Assembly: GCF_011516825.1 (NCBI RefSeq)
Contig: NZ_WOTA01000004.1
Location: forward strand, 124,001-188,000
DNA from: Acetobacter oeni
Lineage (GTDB): Bacteria > Pseudomonadota > Alphaproteobacteria > Acetobacterales > Acetobacteraceae
Direction of reading: 5' to 3'
DNA length: 64,000 nt
Shown: piece after piece, positions 1 to 7,691 of the stretch
Layout: the number at the start of each line of letters is the position of its first letter
Position numbering within the stretch: the stretch's first letter is position 1
Notes under the pieces: generated by a model
Database searches by the model: none
The model's input: only the letters and a program-made list of their open reading frames with translations
What the model was told of the DNA's origin: nothing
Made by a program: the position numbers and the translations under genes

Positions 1-368
1 GGGACGAACAGGCATCCCTGGCTTTCTACGAAAAGGCGTTCGGCCTCAGAATCGCCGATCGCATCGCATTCGATACCTTCACGCTGGTCTATCTCGCCAA
101 CGACGAACAGACCTTCGAACTCGAACTGACAATCAATAACGACCGCGACCGCCCCTACGACCTGGGTGACGGCTACGGACACCTCGCCGTCTCGACAGAT
201 AACCTCACAGCCGAACATGCCCGCTTCGAACGGGAAGGCCTGAACCCGCAGCCAGTCAAAGAACTCGCCCGCGAAGGCCGCGTGATCGGCCGGTTCTTCT
301 TCGTGTCCGATCCGGACGGCTATAAAATCGAAGTCCTCCAGCGCGGCGCACCGGGCCGCTTTCTCTGA
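1..368 (+). CDS. Lactoylglutathione lyase-like VOC protein (C-terminal part)
   Basis: The window opens inside this gene; about 121 codons remain before the TGA at 366-368. The visible part carries features of glyoxalase I (VOC fold, detoxifying methylglyoxal as its glutathione adduct in the cytoplasm): FELELT in the middle, DGYGHLAVS with the metal-type His, and the C-terminal strand FFVSDPDGYKIEVLQR with the expected Glu. Family members are about 130 residues, so only the first few residues lie outside. A hairpin follows 15 bases after the stop. Another VOC dioxygenase or isomerase cannot be fully excluded without the N-terminus, but the order of motifs fits GloA best. Confidence 0.82.
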   Translation, partial: DEQASLAFYEKAFGLRIADRIAFDTFTLVYLANDEQTFELELTINNDRDRPYDLGDGYGHLAVSTDNLTAEHARFEREGLNPQPVKELAREGRVIGRFFFVSDPDGYKIEVLQRGAPGRFL

Positions 369-382
369 ACGAGCCCAAAACA

Positions 383-410
383 AAACGCGCCCCCCAAAGA
401 GGGCGCGTTT
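383..410. terminator. Bidirectional rho-independent terminator
   Basis: A perfect 10-bp stem (383-392 with 401-410, arm AAACGCGCCC) with an 8-base loop lies between the convergent glyoxalase-like gene and the BamF-like gene. On the minus strand it is followed by a T-rich stretch (the plus strand reads CAAAA just before the stem), so it best fits the leftward transcript; on the plus strand the stem ends in TTT only. Confidence 0.75.
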
Positions 411-463
411 CCAGAACCGGGAAAACCAGACCTCTCCCGATCAGAGCGTGAAGAAAACCGGCC

Positions 464-1006
464 TCAGAAGACGCCCAGAACCTTAGATTTTTTCGCCTTG
501 ACCGTCGGCGTCGCACCTTTCGTCGGCGAGTTACCAAGCGCCGCATTCGCCTTCAGACGACGATTCTCCGCATCGCCATCCACAACCGTGCCAGCCCCGC
601 CGCCTTTCCAGAACAGCAGCGCATCGACATAACCCTCGCCAGCTCTGCCCAGTTCACCCTGATCCGGCTCCGCCGCCGCCTCGGAAGCCTCAGTAATCAG
701 CATGTTCTGCGCCGCACTGCCCGAACCGGCCGTGCCATGCAGCGCCACATCCGGCGAGAGCGTCTCCAGCGCCTGCATCCGCTGGCTCTCATTCTCGGCA
801 ATCGGCGTCGTCGCCCCCGACTGCGGCTCAACAAGCTCAGAGGATGGCGGCATGGACAGCGGCGCTCTGGTCGTCACAGTGTACTCATCCGGCACACTGC
901 GCTGGAGCCCGAACGCACGGGACACTTCCGCGCCGGAACACGCCGTCAGAAGAGCACTCAGGCTCACTCCAATCGCAACATGCCGAATTCCGACAATCAC
1001 TCGCAT
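464..1006 (-). CDS. BamF-like (DUF3035) outer-membrane lipoprotein
   Basis: A 180-residue lipoprotein. The signal peptide ends in the lipobox LLTAC with Cys about residue 23. The following stretch RSVPDEYTVTTRAPLSMPP matches the signature of the alphaproteobacterial DUF3035 family, described as BamF, an accessory lipoprotein of the beta-barrel assembly complex at the inner face of the outer membrane. The rest is low complexity, with a basic tail. It lies 11 bases downstream of lspA on the same strand, so ileS, lspA and this gene probably form one transcript. That is fitting, since LspA cleaves lipoprotein signal peptides. The family call rests on the N-terminal motif; the role in the BAM complex is family knowledge. 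Confidence 0.72.
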   Translation of the reverse strand: MRVIVGIRHVAIGVSLSALLTACSGAEVSRAFGLQRSVPDEYTVTTRAPLSMPPSSELVEPQSGATTPIAENESQRMQALETLSPDVALHGTAGSGSAAQNMLITEASEAAAEPDQGELGRAGEGYVDALLFWKGGGAGTVVDGDAENRRLKANAALGNSPTKGATPTVKAKKSKVLGVF

Positions 1007-1017
1007 TCTTTCCGCCT

Positions 1018-1557
1018 CTACCTGTCCCCGGCATCCGTTCCGACCACACCGGAAGCGCCCTGCGCTCCACGCTGACGGTCATGATACAGACTGTCCAGTA
1101 TCAACCCGATTACACTACACACTATCGCAGCATCGGCCACGTTGAACACATACCACGACCAGCCGAAAGCGTGAGCATGGATAAAATCAACCACCGCGCC
1201 ATATTTCAGCCGGTCCAGCACATTCCCCACCGCGCCGCCCGTGATCGCGCCGATCAGCATCGCTATCATCACGCGCCGCGCCTGCGCCATCCATACGAGC
1301 AGCCCCGCGACAATGGCAAGCGACACCGCGGAAAAGATAACACGCCCCGCCGCTCCGGCCCCGCCAAGCATCCCGAAGGTAATGGCGTGATTCCATACCA
1401 TGGTGAAATTCAGCCCCGGAAAGACGGCAACCGAACCTTTTTCCGGCAGATCGAAATCATACAGGATCCAGTATTTCGTCAACTGGTCGAGCAGAAAGAT
1501 CACACAGGCGCTGAGCAGCCCCAGACTCAGCGACCGGTACTGCAATTTCAGCTTCAT
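1018..1557 (-). CDS. lspA: Lipoprotein signal peptidase (signal peptidase II)
   Basis: An inner-membrane aspartyl protease of 179 residues that removes signal peptides from diacylglyceryl-modified prolipoproteins. Four membrane segments are visible (about residues 11-30, 66-90, 95-113, 136-156). The two catalytic aspartates sit in the family motifs NVLDR (Asp115) and FNVADA (Asp142), and the DQLTK motif after helix 1 is present. The ATG at 1557 overlaps the ileS stop (ATGA), implying translational coupling. The C-terminal tail beyond residue 160 is poorly conserved and somewhat longer than usual. Confidence 0.95.
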   Translation of the reverse strand: MKLKLQYRSLSLGLLSACVIFLLDQLTKYWILYDFDLPEKGSVAVFPGLNFTMVWNHAITFGMLGGAGAAGRVIFSAVSLAIVAGLLVWMAQARRVMIAMLIGAITGGAVGNVLDRLKYGAVVDFIHAHAFGWSWYVFNVADAAIVCSVIGLILDSLYHDRQRGAQGASGVVGTDAGDR

Positions 1558-4505
1558 TCGGAAACCGGCGCGCAGGTCAGACCCTTTTCAACAACATCGG
1601 CACAGCGCAGGCAAAGCGTTGCATAAGCCGCGTTCGTCCCGACCTCGGGCAGAACACGCCAGCAACGATCACATTTTTCGCCCGGCGCAACAGTCACCAT
1701 CGGCAGGCCACACGGCAGAGCCACATCAACTCCGCCTGCTGCACTTTCCGGCACTGGCACGGTCGCCGGGATCACACTCAGTTCCGCCTGCGAGACAATA
1801 GCCAGCTCCGCCCAGTCCACACCGGCAACCAGCCCGGCCTGATCCTCAAAAACCGGCAGATCGATGGCAGCCTGAAGAGACGACCCGATATTGCCTGACC
1901 GCCGCGCCGTCTCGATCTCCGTCGTAATGATCCGCCTGACCGCCCGCAGCGTCACCCAGCGCTCCCCAAGCGCGGCATCGTGCCACGCATCCGGCAGTTT
2001 CGGAAACGCCTGAAGATGCACCGACGTCTCCTCGCCAAACCGCGCCGTCCAGGCATCGTCTGCCGTGAAAACCAGCACCGGCGCCAGCCAGATCGTCAGA
2101 CAGCGATGCAGATGGTCCAGAACCGTCCGCGCAGCCCGCCGCTTCAGACTGTCCGCGCCATCGCAGTAAATCGTGTCCTTGCGCACATCGAAATAAAACG
2201 CCGAAAGATCCGTCGTGCAGAACCCGTGCAGGGCAGGGTAAACCCCAACCCACTCATGCGTCTCCACGGCATCGGAGATCAGCCGCCCGAATTCGGTCAG
2301 ACGATGCAGAACCCACTTTTCCAGCTCCGGCAGGTCCTCATAAGGAACGGCCTCCTCCGGCGTGAACCCGTCCAGCGCGCCAAGCAGCCACCGCAGCGTG
2401 TTCCGCAGCCGGCGATAAAGCTCGCCCTGCTGTCTGAGAATCTCCTTACCGATCCGCAGATCCTCACTGGTATCGGAATTCATCACCCACAGACGCAGAA
2501 TGTCCGCGCCCAAGGTGTCATTCACATCCTGCGGCGCAATCACATTGCCCAGCGACTTGGACATCTTCCGCCCGGCTTCATCCATGACAAAACCATTGGT
2601 GACCAGCGTCTTATACGGCGCCACGCCCCGCGTGCCGACACTCTCCAGCAACGAGGACTGGAACCATCCGCGATGCTGGTCCGACCCTTCCAGATACAGA
2701 TCCGCCGGAAAGCGCAAGCCCGGCTGGCCGAGCACGAATGCATGGGTCGAACCGCTCTCGAACCACACATCCACAACATCGAAAACCTGCTCGTAGTCAG
2801 CGGCCTCATAAGCGTTCCCGAGGAAACGCGACGGATCGCTGTCATACCAGGCATCCGCGCTCTCATCGCGGAACACATCGACAATCCGCTGCATCACCTC
2901 CGGATCGCGCAGAACCTCGCCGGTCTCCTTGTGCACGAACACCGCAATCGGCACGCCCCAGGCCCGCTGCCGCGAAATGCACCAGTCCGGCCGCCCCGCA
3001 ACCATCGAAGTCAGACGGTTCCGCGACTGCGCAGGCACAAAGGTCACGTCATCAAGCGCCGTCAGCGCCTTGTCGCGAATATGGTTGCCATCGTCCATCG
3101 CAATGAACCACTGCGGTGTGGCCCGATAAATGATCGGCTTCCGGGACCGCCAGGAATGGGGATAGGAGTGAACGATCGAACTGCGCGACACCAGACCCGC
3201 CGGCGCGCTCCCGTCCGCAATACTCCGCTCCATCGCCCCGGTCAGCGCCTCACAGACCGGTTCAGCCGCCTTGAACACATGCGTCCCGCCAAACAGCGGC
3301 ACCCGGTCGAAATACTTCCCGTCATCCGCGACCAGCTCCGGCACCTCGATCCCGTTCGCCCGCCCGACGGCAAAATCATCCTCGCCATGCGACGGCGCGA
3401 TATGCACCAGCCCGGTGCCCGCATCCGCCGTCACAAATTCGGCCGCAAGAAGCGGTACGTCGAAATCATACCCCTGACCGCGCAGCGGATGCGCTGCCAC
3501 GGTCCCGGCCAGCGCGGACCCCGGCATCGTGCACAGAACATGATGCGCCAGCACCCCGCTGTCCCGGCACACCGTCTCAATCAGCGAGTCCGCCACCAGG
3601 ATCTTCGCCCCCGGCGCCAGCAGCGCCTCCGGACCCGTCTCATCGACACGCACCACCGCATAGGTGATCTCAGGATTGAAGGCGATCGCCCGGTTCGCCG
3701 GAATGGTCCACGGCGTCGTGGTCCAGATCACAGCGGAAACCCCGTCCAGCCCATGATCCGGGGTCGGGTCCTTAACAAACGGAAACGCCACATAAATCGT
3801 CGTGGACGTATGATCGTGATACTCGATCTCGGCTTCAGCCAGCGCCGTCTTCTCAACCGGGCTCCACATCACCGGCCGCAGACCGCGATACAGACTGCCG
3901 TTCAGCAGAAACCGCCCGATCTCCTCAGCAATCGCGGCTTCCGAGCTGTAATCCATCGTCGAATACCGATGCGACCACTCACCCTGCACACCCAGACGCT
4001 GAAACTCGCCCATCTGTACATCGAGCCACCGCCCCGCCCAGGCCCGGCATTCGCCACGAAACTGCAAAACCGGAATGGAATCCTTGTCCCGCTTCGCCTT
4101 GCGGAACTCCTCCTCAACCTTCCATTCGATCGGCAGCCCGTGACAGTCCCAGCCCGGAACGTAATGCACCGCATAACCCGACATGCGATGGCTGCGATTG
4201 ATCACGTCCTTGAGGATCTTGTTCAGCGCATGCCCGATGTGAAGATGCCCGTTCGCATAGGGAGGTCCGTCATGCAGAACGAAAAGCGGCCTGCCCTCCG
4301 CCGCATCCCTGATCTTCCCGTCCACATCCAGCGCCGCCCAGCGCGCCAGCAGTTCCGGCTCGCGCTTCGGCAGATTGCCCCGCATCGGAAAAGACGTCTT
4401 CGGCAGAAACACCGTGTCGCGATAACCGTCAGCCGCGGTATTCTTCTGTCCGGCAGGAGCACCGGGCTTGCTGTTTTCCGATCCGGTCATCGTAATCTCG
4501 GCCAC
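1554..4505 (-). CDS. ileS: Isoleucyl-tRNA synthetase
   Basis: Charges tRNA-Ile with isoleucine in the cytoplasm (class Ia synthetase, 983 residues, normal length). The HIGH motif is in PYANGHLHIGHALN (about 82-95), the KMSKS loop is in GRKMSKSLGNV, and the editing (CP1) domain lies between, with TTTPWTIPANRAIAF. The C-terminal zinc finger is present (CDRCW and CLRCADVV). The annotated start is a GTG at 4505, directly preceded by AGAGG with almost no spacing. An in-frame ATG at 4490, with GAG seven bases upstream, is an equally good start and would shorten the protein by five residues. First gene of the ileS-lspA-bamF-like transcript. Confidence 0.97.
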   Translation of the reverse strand: MAEITMTGSENSKPGAPAGQKNTAADGYRDTVFLPKTSFPMRGNLPKREPELLARWAALDVDGKIRDAAEGRPLFVLHDGPPYANGHLHIGHALNKILKDVINRSHRMSGYAVHYVPGWDCHGLPIEWKVEEEFRKAKRDKDSIPVLQFRGECRAWAGRWLDVQMGEFQRLGVQGEWSHRYSTMDYSSEAAIAEEIGRFLLNGSLYRGLRPVMWSPVEKTALAEAEIEYHDHTSTTIYVAFPFVKDPTPDHGLDGVSAVIWTTTPWTIPANRAIAFNPEITYAVVRVDETGPEALLAPGAKILVADSLIETVCRDSGVLAHHVLCTMPGSALAGTVAAHPLRGQGYDFDVPLLAAEFVTADAGTGLVHIAPSHGEDDFAVGRANGIEVPELVADDGKYFDRVPLFGGTHVFKAAEPVCEALTGAMERSIADGSAPAGLVSRSSIVHSYPHSWRSRKPIIYRATPQWFIAMDDGNHIRDKALTALDDVTFVPAQSRNRLTSMVAGRPDWCISRQRAWGVPIAVFVHKETGEVLRDPEVMQRIVDVFRDESADAWYDSDPSRFLGNAYEAADYEQVFDVVDVWFESGSTHAFVLGQPGLRFPADLYLEGSDQHRGWFQSSLLESVGTRGVAPYKTLVTNGFVMDEAGRKMSKSLGNVIAPQDVNDTLGADILRLWVMNSDTSEDLRIGKEILRQQGELYRRLRNTLRWLLGALDGFTPEEAVPYEDLPELEKWVLHRLTEFGRLISDAVETHEWVGVYPALHGFCTTDLSAFYFDVRKDTIYCDGADSLKRRAARTVLDHLHRCLTIWLAPVLVFTADDAWTARFGEETSVHLQAFPKLPDAWHDAALGERWVTLRAVRRIITTEIETARRSGNIGSSLQAAIDLPVFEDQAGLVAGVDWAELAIVSQAELSVIPATVPVPESAAGGVDVALPCGLPMVTVAPGEKCDRCWRVLPEVGTNAAYATLCLRCADVVEKGLTCAPVSE

Positions 4506-4685
4506 CCTCTGCGAAAGAAATTCGGGGTGGTGTTATGCGGAGGACCAGGCCGCAAGGTCAAGGCTCCTGACCGCCTTGATAAACCCGAACCGAAAAGCCT
4601 CCCCTGAAAACACCAGAACTGAAAACATCTGTGCCCGGCATCCAGCCCCTGCCACATCAAAACCGGCATCTCACCACCCGCCACA

Positions 4686-4928
4686 TCAGCCGGGGGCCCA
4701 CTCGTCCCGGAGTATCCCCGTCAGAGCAAGATACCACCGGGCCGCACCCACTTTCGACGCCGACCGCCGGATACCCTCATGCCGAAACCCGACCCGCGCA
4801 TAAGCGCGGATCGCCGCGCCCCACTGCACCACATCTTCCTCAGAGGTAAACCAGCCCGCCAGCGTAGAAAAATGCTCCGGCAGAAAACGAATGAAGATCA
4901 GCCCGCGATCAGATGAACCATCCTTCAT
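4686..4928 (-). pseudogene. GNAT acetyltransferase remnant with internal in-frame deletion
   Basis: An 80-residue open frame that looks like both ends of a GNAT N-acetyltransferase joined together. Residues about 8-38 (IFIRFLPEHFSTLAGWF then VVQW) resemble the N-terminal beta1/alpha1 region of GNAT proteins. Residues about 42-76 (AYARVGFRHEGIRRSASKVG then YLALTGILRDEW) resemble the C-terminal alpha4-beta6-beta7 part. The central acetyl-CoA pyrophosphate loop (R/Q-x-x-G-x-G/A) is absent; a normal member is about 170 residues, so roughly 90 are missing. The start lies 24 bases after the PepSY gene stop on the same strand. I infer a deletion that kept the frame, so the product is almost certainly not an acetyltransferase. 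Confidence 0.65.
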
Positions 4929-4952
4929 GGCAGCAGAAAGCCCCCGCGACCA

Positions 4953-6116
4953 TCAATCCGCGCCGGCGCCCTGCCTCGCGGTCGCCTCGGAAATCCCCGC
5001 CCTCCTGCGAGCCGTATCCCGACGTCGCAGACTCCACATTATAAACCCGGACAGCGGGAAGAACACCAGCGCAATCCCCGTCAGAAAAACCGCAAACTTC
5101 CACAGCGGCGCAATGATCGCCGGCCCGGCCAGCTTCGCCTCGTGAAGCTGATGCAGCCACTGGAACATCCATTCCCCTATCCGCTGCACCCCGGGATCGC
5201 GCGTCACACGAAGCACATCCCCATGCGGATCATACTGCACAGCGGCAGGCCGGTTCGGCCCGTAGGCCGGCAGTGCAACCTCCAGAGACTGCTGCATCGA
5301 ACTTCCGCCAAGCCTCACATCCATCAGAACCGCATCAGGCATTTTCGTGCGCAAGGCCGCCAGAGCCGCGTCCAGCCCCTGTTCTCCCGGCAGCCCGGGT
5401 CCGGCGCCATGATGCGCATGCCCTCCGCCCTGGTCCGGACGCTGAATGCCAAAAAGCGCTTTCCCGAACGGAAAGGCCATAACGGACCCGCTCACCGCGA
5501 GAAACAGCAGCATGCCGGATACCCAGAACCCAATGCTGACATGCGCCTCGCGCCAGAGACGCAGCCCCCGCGCGCGACGGGAAATCATCACGGTCCTGCG
5601 CCACTTTCCCGACCTCCACAAAGATGGATGCGGCCACCAGATCAGCAGCCCGGTCACAGCCAGCCCGATGAGGAACACTCCCATAAACCCGGTCGCCCAG
5701 TGCCCGAATGGCAGAAGAAACATCTCCTCGTGCAGAGTGTGCAGAAAGCGGAATGATGCCGGAATAATATGCGTGCGGATGACAGACGGTTTCGTCGGAT
5801 CAACCAGAACCTCGAATGTCGGATGCCGCTCGCCCGGCGGCCCGAAAGTCACGAGCGCGCTGTCACCCGCCCACCGTACCGGATCGAACCGCAGCGGGAT
5901 CATTCCCTGAGGCGCGGCAGTCCGCGCCGCCGCGATTATCGCTTCCACCCCGGGCGCGGAACCGGTCGCCACCGCGTCCGGCACGGCAACGGAAGGCCGC
6001 GCCGGCATAAAATAGGGGAACAGAATCAGAACCGTGCCGGTCAGGCCCTGGAGCGCGAATGGAAGCACCAGAATAAGCCCGATCCACCGATGGATTTTGC
6101 GCAGCACGCCCGACAC
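4953..6116 (-). CDS. PepSY-associated transmembrane protein (iron-regulated type)
   Basis: A 387-residue inner-membrane protein of the PepSY_TM family, often found with siderophore uptake genes and thought to handle metal or flavin reduction. Four membrane segments are visible: about 12-34, 140-165, 195-215 and 340-362. HRWIG precedes helix 1, as is usual in the family, and the two long loops are periplasmic. Start: GTG at 6116 with CAGG just upstream; a second GTG at 6105 is possible. A Fur-like 15-bp palindrome sits 10-24 bases upstream of the start, suggesting repression by iron. The acetyltransferase remnant follows in the same direction. Substrate unknown. Confidence 0.8.
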   Translation of the reverse strand: MSGVLRKIHRWIGLILVLPFALQGLTGTVLILFPYFMPARPSVAVPDAVATGSAPGVEAIIAAARTAAPQGMIPLRFDPVRWAGDSALVTFGPPGERHPTFEVLVDPTKPSVIRTHIIPASFRFLHTLHEEMFLLPFGHWATGFMGVFLIGLAVTGLLIWWPHPSLWRSGKWRRTVMISRRARGLRLWREAHVSIGFWVSGMLLFLAVSGSVMAFPFGKALFGIQRPDQGGGHAHHGAGPGLPGEQGLDAALAALRTKMPDAVLMDVRLGGSSMQQSLEVALPAYGPNRPAAVQYDPHGDVLRVTRDPGVQRIGEWMFQWLHQLHEAKLAGPAIIAPLWKFAVFLTGIALVFFPLSGFIMWSLRRRDTARRRAGISEATARQGAGAD

Positions 6117-6125
6117 CCTGTTTGT

Positions 6126-6140
6126 TGAGAAAGGTTCTCA
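6126..6140. promoter_or_regulatory. Fur-like operator palindrome
   Basis: TGAGAAAGGTTCTCA is a 6-3-6 inverted repeat (TGAGAA / TTCTCA). It resembles the 7-1-7 form of the Fur box (TGATAAT-N-ATTATCA), with G for T at position 4. It lies just upstream of the PepSY membrane protein gene, where a bound repressor would block initiation. The sequence is direct; assignment to Fur is inference. Confidence 0.45.
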
Positions 6141-6591
6141 TCTCTATAGAAACGCGAATATGCTATCAAGCCCTCGTTACGAAATCGAAGCGTCACATCG
6201 CTTCCGCCCGGAAGCAAAGCCATGCGCAGATAAAACACCTGATATCACACAGGCAATATAGAAGCCGCGCTCCACGAAAATTACGTCATCCGTCCAACGA
6301 AATGTAACGGTATAAGCAGCCCCGCTTCCTGAAGCCGACACCGCTCTCAGCCCCGGCATACCGCCACCGGAGCCAGGTGCGGACAATCGCAAATCGCCGG
6401 AAACCACGATTGTTAAGATCGGCTTTCCCCAAGCCCCAGGCCGTCCGCATGCAGCAGGCATCGCTCGTTTGTGAAGACAGGGCAGGGGAACATTTCCGCT
6501 CCCCGTCTATTAAATTCAGCAGAGGCAGCCAGCCTGCCCGCACGGCATCAGGCCGTCACGGAATTCGTATTTTTCGAAAAGGAGTGTCTTC
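6141..6591. other. 451-bp intergenic region, no gene seen
   Basis: Separates the leftward PepSY gene from the rightward 46-codon gene. I see no convincing reading frame. It contains several short hairpins near its right end, for example GGGGA/TCCCC around 6485-6504 and GGCAG/CTGCC around 6525-6539. Promoters for both flanking genes should lie here, but no clear sigma70 pair stands out. Confidence 0.4.
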
Positions 6592-6732
6592 ATGAGTTCG
6601 GATCGGAATGACAAACCTAAGGAAAAACCGACAAAGAGAGAGAGCGACAAAGACCTCGATACCTCTCTCGACGAAAGTTTCCCCGCCAGCGACCCGCCAT
6701 CCCAGACAGATGTTGTCCGTCCAGAAAAATAG
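6592..6732 (+). CDS. Small ESFPASDPPS-motif protein
   Basis: A 46-residue, highly charged hydrophilic protein. The ATG at 6592 has a strong ribosome-binding site (AAGGAG, 8 bases upstream). The N-terminal half is rich in Lys, Asp and Arg. The C-terminal part carries LDESFPASDPPS, a motif shared by many small uncharacterised alphaproteobacterial and actinobacterial proteins, and the gene is followed by a strong terminator. The good translation signal, motif and terminator support it as a real gene. Function unknown; the protein is probably disordered. Members of this motif group are often noted in stress regulons, but nothing in this sequence proves that here. Confidence 0.75.
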   Translation: MSSDRNDKPKEKPTKRESDKDLDTSLDESFPASDPPSQTDVVRPEK

Positions 6733-6759
6733 CCGGTGAAGAATAATCCGCTCTGACAG

Positions 6760-6789
6760 AAAAAGCCCGGTCTGAAACCGGGCTTTTTT
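6760..6789. terminator. Bidirectional rho-independent terminator
   Basis: The stem AAAGCCCGGT / ACCGGGCTTT has a short loop (TCTGA region). On the plus strand it is followed by TTTTTT (6784-6789); on the minus strand it is followed by TTTTT, from the AAAAA at 6760-6764. It ends the 46-codon gene on the plus strand and mop on the minus strand. Confidence 0.88.
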
Positions 6790-6846
6790 GCGTCTGATCA
6801 GGCAGGGCAGGGCGCCCGGCTCAGACCCGGCCTGTCCGAAACAGTC

Positions 6847-7056
6847 TCAGTCGTCCGTGCCAACCATAACATCCGACGCCTTGATCACGGCATACGCCGT
6901 CTCACCAACAGCCAGTTTCAGATCCGCCACCGCCTCATTGGTGATCGCCGCCATGATCGTCGTTCCCCCCACGTCAATGCTGACATGAGACGTCGTAGCG
7001 CCCTTCGTAATGTTCGTGATCTTCCCTTTAATCTGATTCCGTGCGCTGAGTTTCAT
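6847..7056 (-). CDS. mop: Molybdopterin/molybdate-binding Mop protein (TOBE domain)
   Basis: A 69-residue single TOBE/Mop domain: MKLSARNQIKGKI at the N-terminus, then ATTSHVSIDVGG, ITNEAVADL and a final VIKASDVMVGTD, all diagnostic. Family members form hexamers that bind molybdate or tungstate and act in storage or homeostasis. The ATG at 7056 has AGGGAG seven bases upstream; a TTG one codon earlier is less likely. No modABC or cofactor genes are nearby, so it is an orphan, followed by its own terminator. Confidence 0.92.
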   Translation of the reverse strand: MKLSARNQIKGKITNITKGATTSHVSIDVGGTTIMAAITNEAVADLKLAVGETAYAVIKASDVMVGTDD

Positions 7057-7097
7057 CAATTGTCTCCCTGTCAGTCCGGTGAATACGTCCGCCGGCC

Positions 7098-7688
7098 TTA
7101 CGCCAGCAAACGCCGCAGACTCGCCACGGCATCCGGATCGTCCCAGCGGACAGGCCCGGCATGGCGGCCAACCTCCTGCATGTCATGATTGAGCAGCAGC
7201 GTAAAAGGAAGCGACTGCTCCTCCAGAGCCGCCGAAATACCTGCCCGCGTGTCGTAGAACGACGTAAAATCGCGAAGATTCAGACGAGCCAGAAAAGGCG
7301 GAACCTTCTGCGGCCCCAGATGATCGACCGCAACAGGGATCACCACAATCCCGCTTTTCTGCAACGAAGGCGCCAGAGCGGCGAGGGCAGGGAGTTCCGT
7401 CACGCACGGCCCGCACCAGGTCGCCCAAAGATGCAGAATGGCCGGCTGCCCCCGGAAACTGATCAGATCCCGCTCATCGCCACTGCTATCAGTAAAAGTG
7501 AGCGTCGGCAGAATCTGCGGCGCATGAACCGCAATCTGCCAAGGCGCGACCGGTGCATCGTCAACAGTCGCTGCACGAAGCGGTTTGCGCCCCGCAAGGG
7601 CTGCCATTAGGGTGCCCGCCATGGTGAGAACGGTGCGCCGACGCAGCGATGGCGCTGTCTGTTGGATGCGGATGTCACGTTGAGGCAT
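7098..7688 (-). CDS. TlpA-type thioredoxin-like protein, TAT signal
   Basis: A 196-residue protein with an N-terminal twin-arginine signal ([12 protein letters not shown] then a hydrophobic stretch) and a thioredoxin fold of the TlpA/ResA class. The active-site motif WCGPC is in [14 protein letters not shown] and a later cis-Pro region reads LPFTLLLN. Such proteins act as periplasmic thiol reductases, for example in cytochrome c or oxidase assembly. The frame stays open far upstream, but that part is only antisense to argH. The ATG at 7688 puts the TAT signal at the N-terminus. No ribosome-binding site precedes it, and argH starts three bases away on the other strand. Confidence 0.85.
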   Translation of the reverse strand: MPQRDIRIQQTAPSLRRRTVLTMAGTLMAALAGRKPLRAATVDDAPVAPWQIAVHAPQILPTLTFTDSSGDERDLISFRGQPAILHLWATWCGPCVTELPALAALAPSLQKSGIVVIPVAVDHLGPQKVPPFLARLNLRDFTSFYDTRAGISAALEEQSLPFTLLLNHDMQEVGRHAGPVRWDDPDAVASLRRLLA

Positions 7689-7691
7689 GAG

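Noticed and set aside
1980..4607. 875-codon plus-strand open frame opposite ileS
   Set aside because: Translation is very rich in Arg, Pro, His and Gln with no domain; it is the antisense shadow of a GC-rich gene with strong ileS motifs.
6487..6512. EcfG-type promoter (GGAAC at 6487-6491) before the 46-codon gene
   Set aside because: No CGTT at 16-17 bases; only CCGTCT at shorter spacing.
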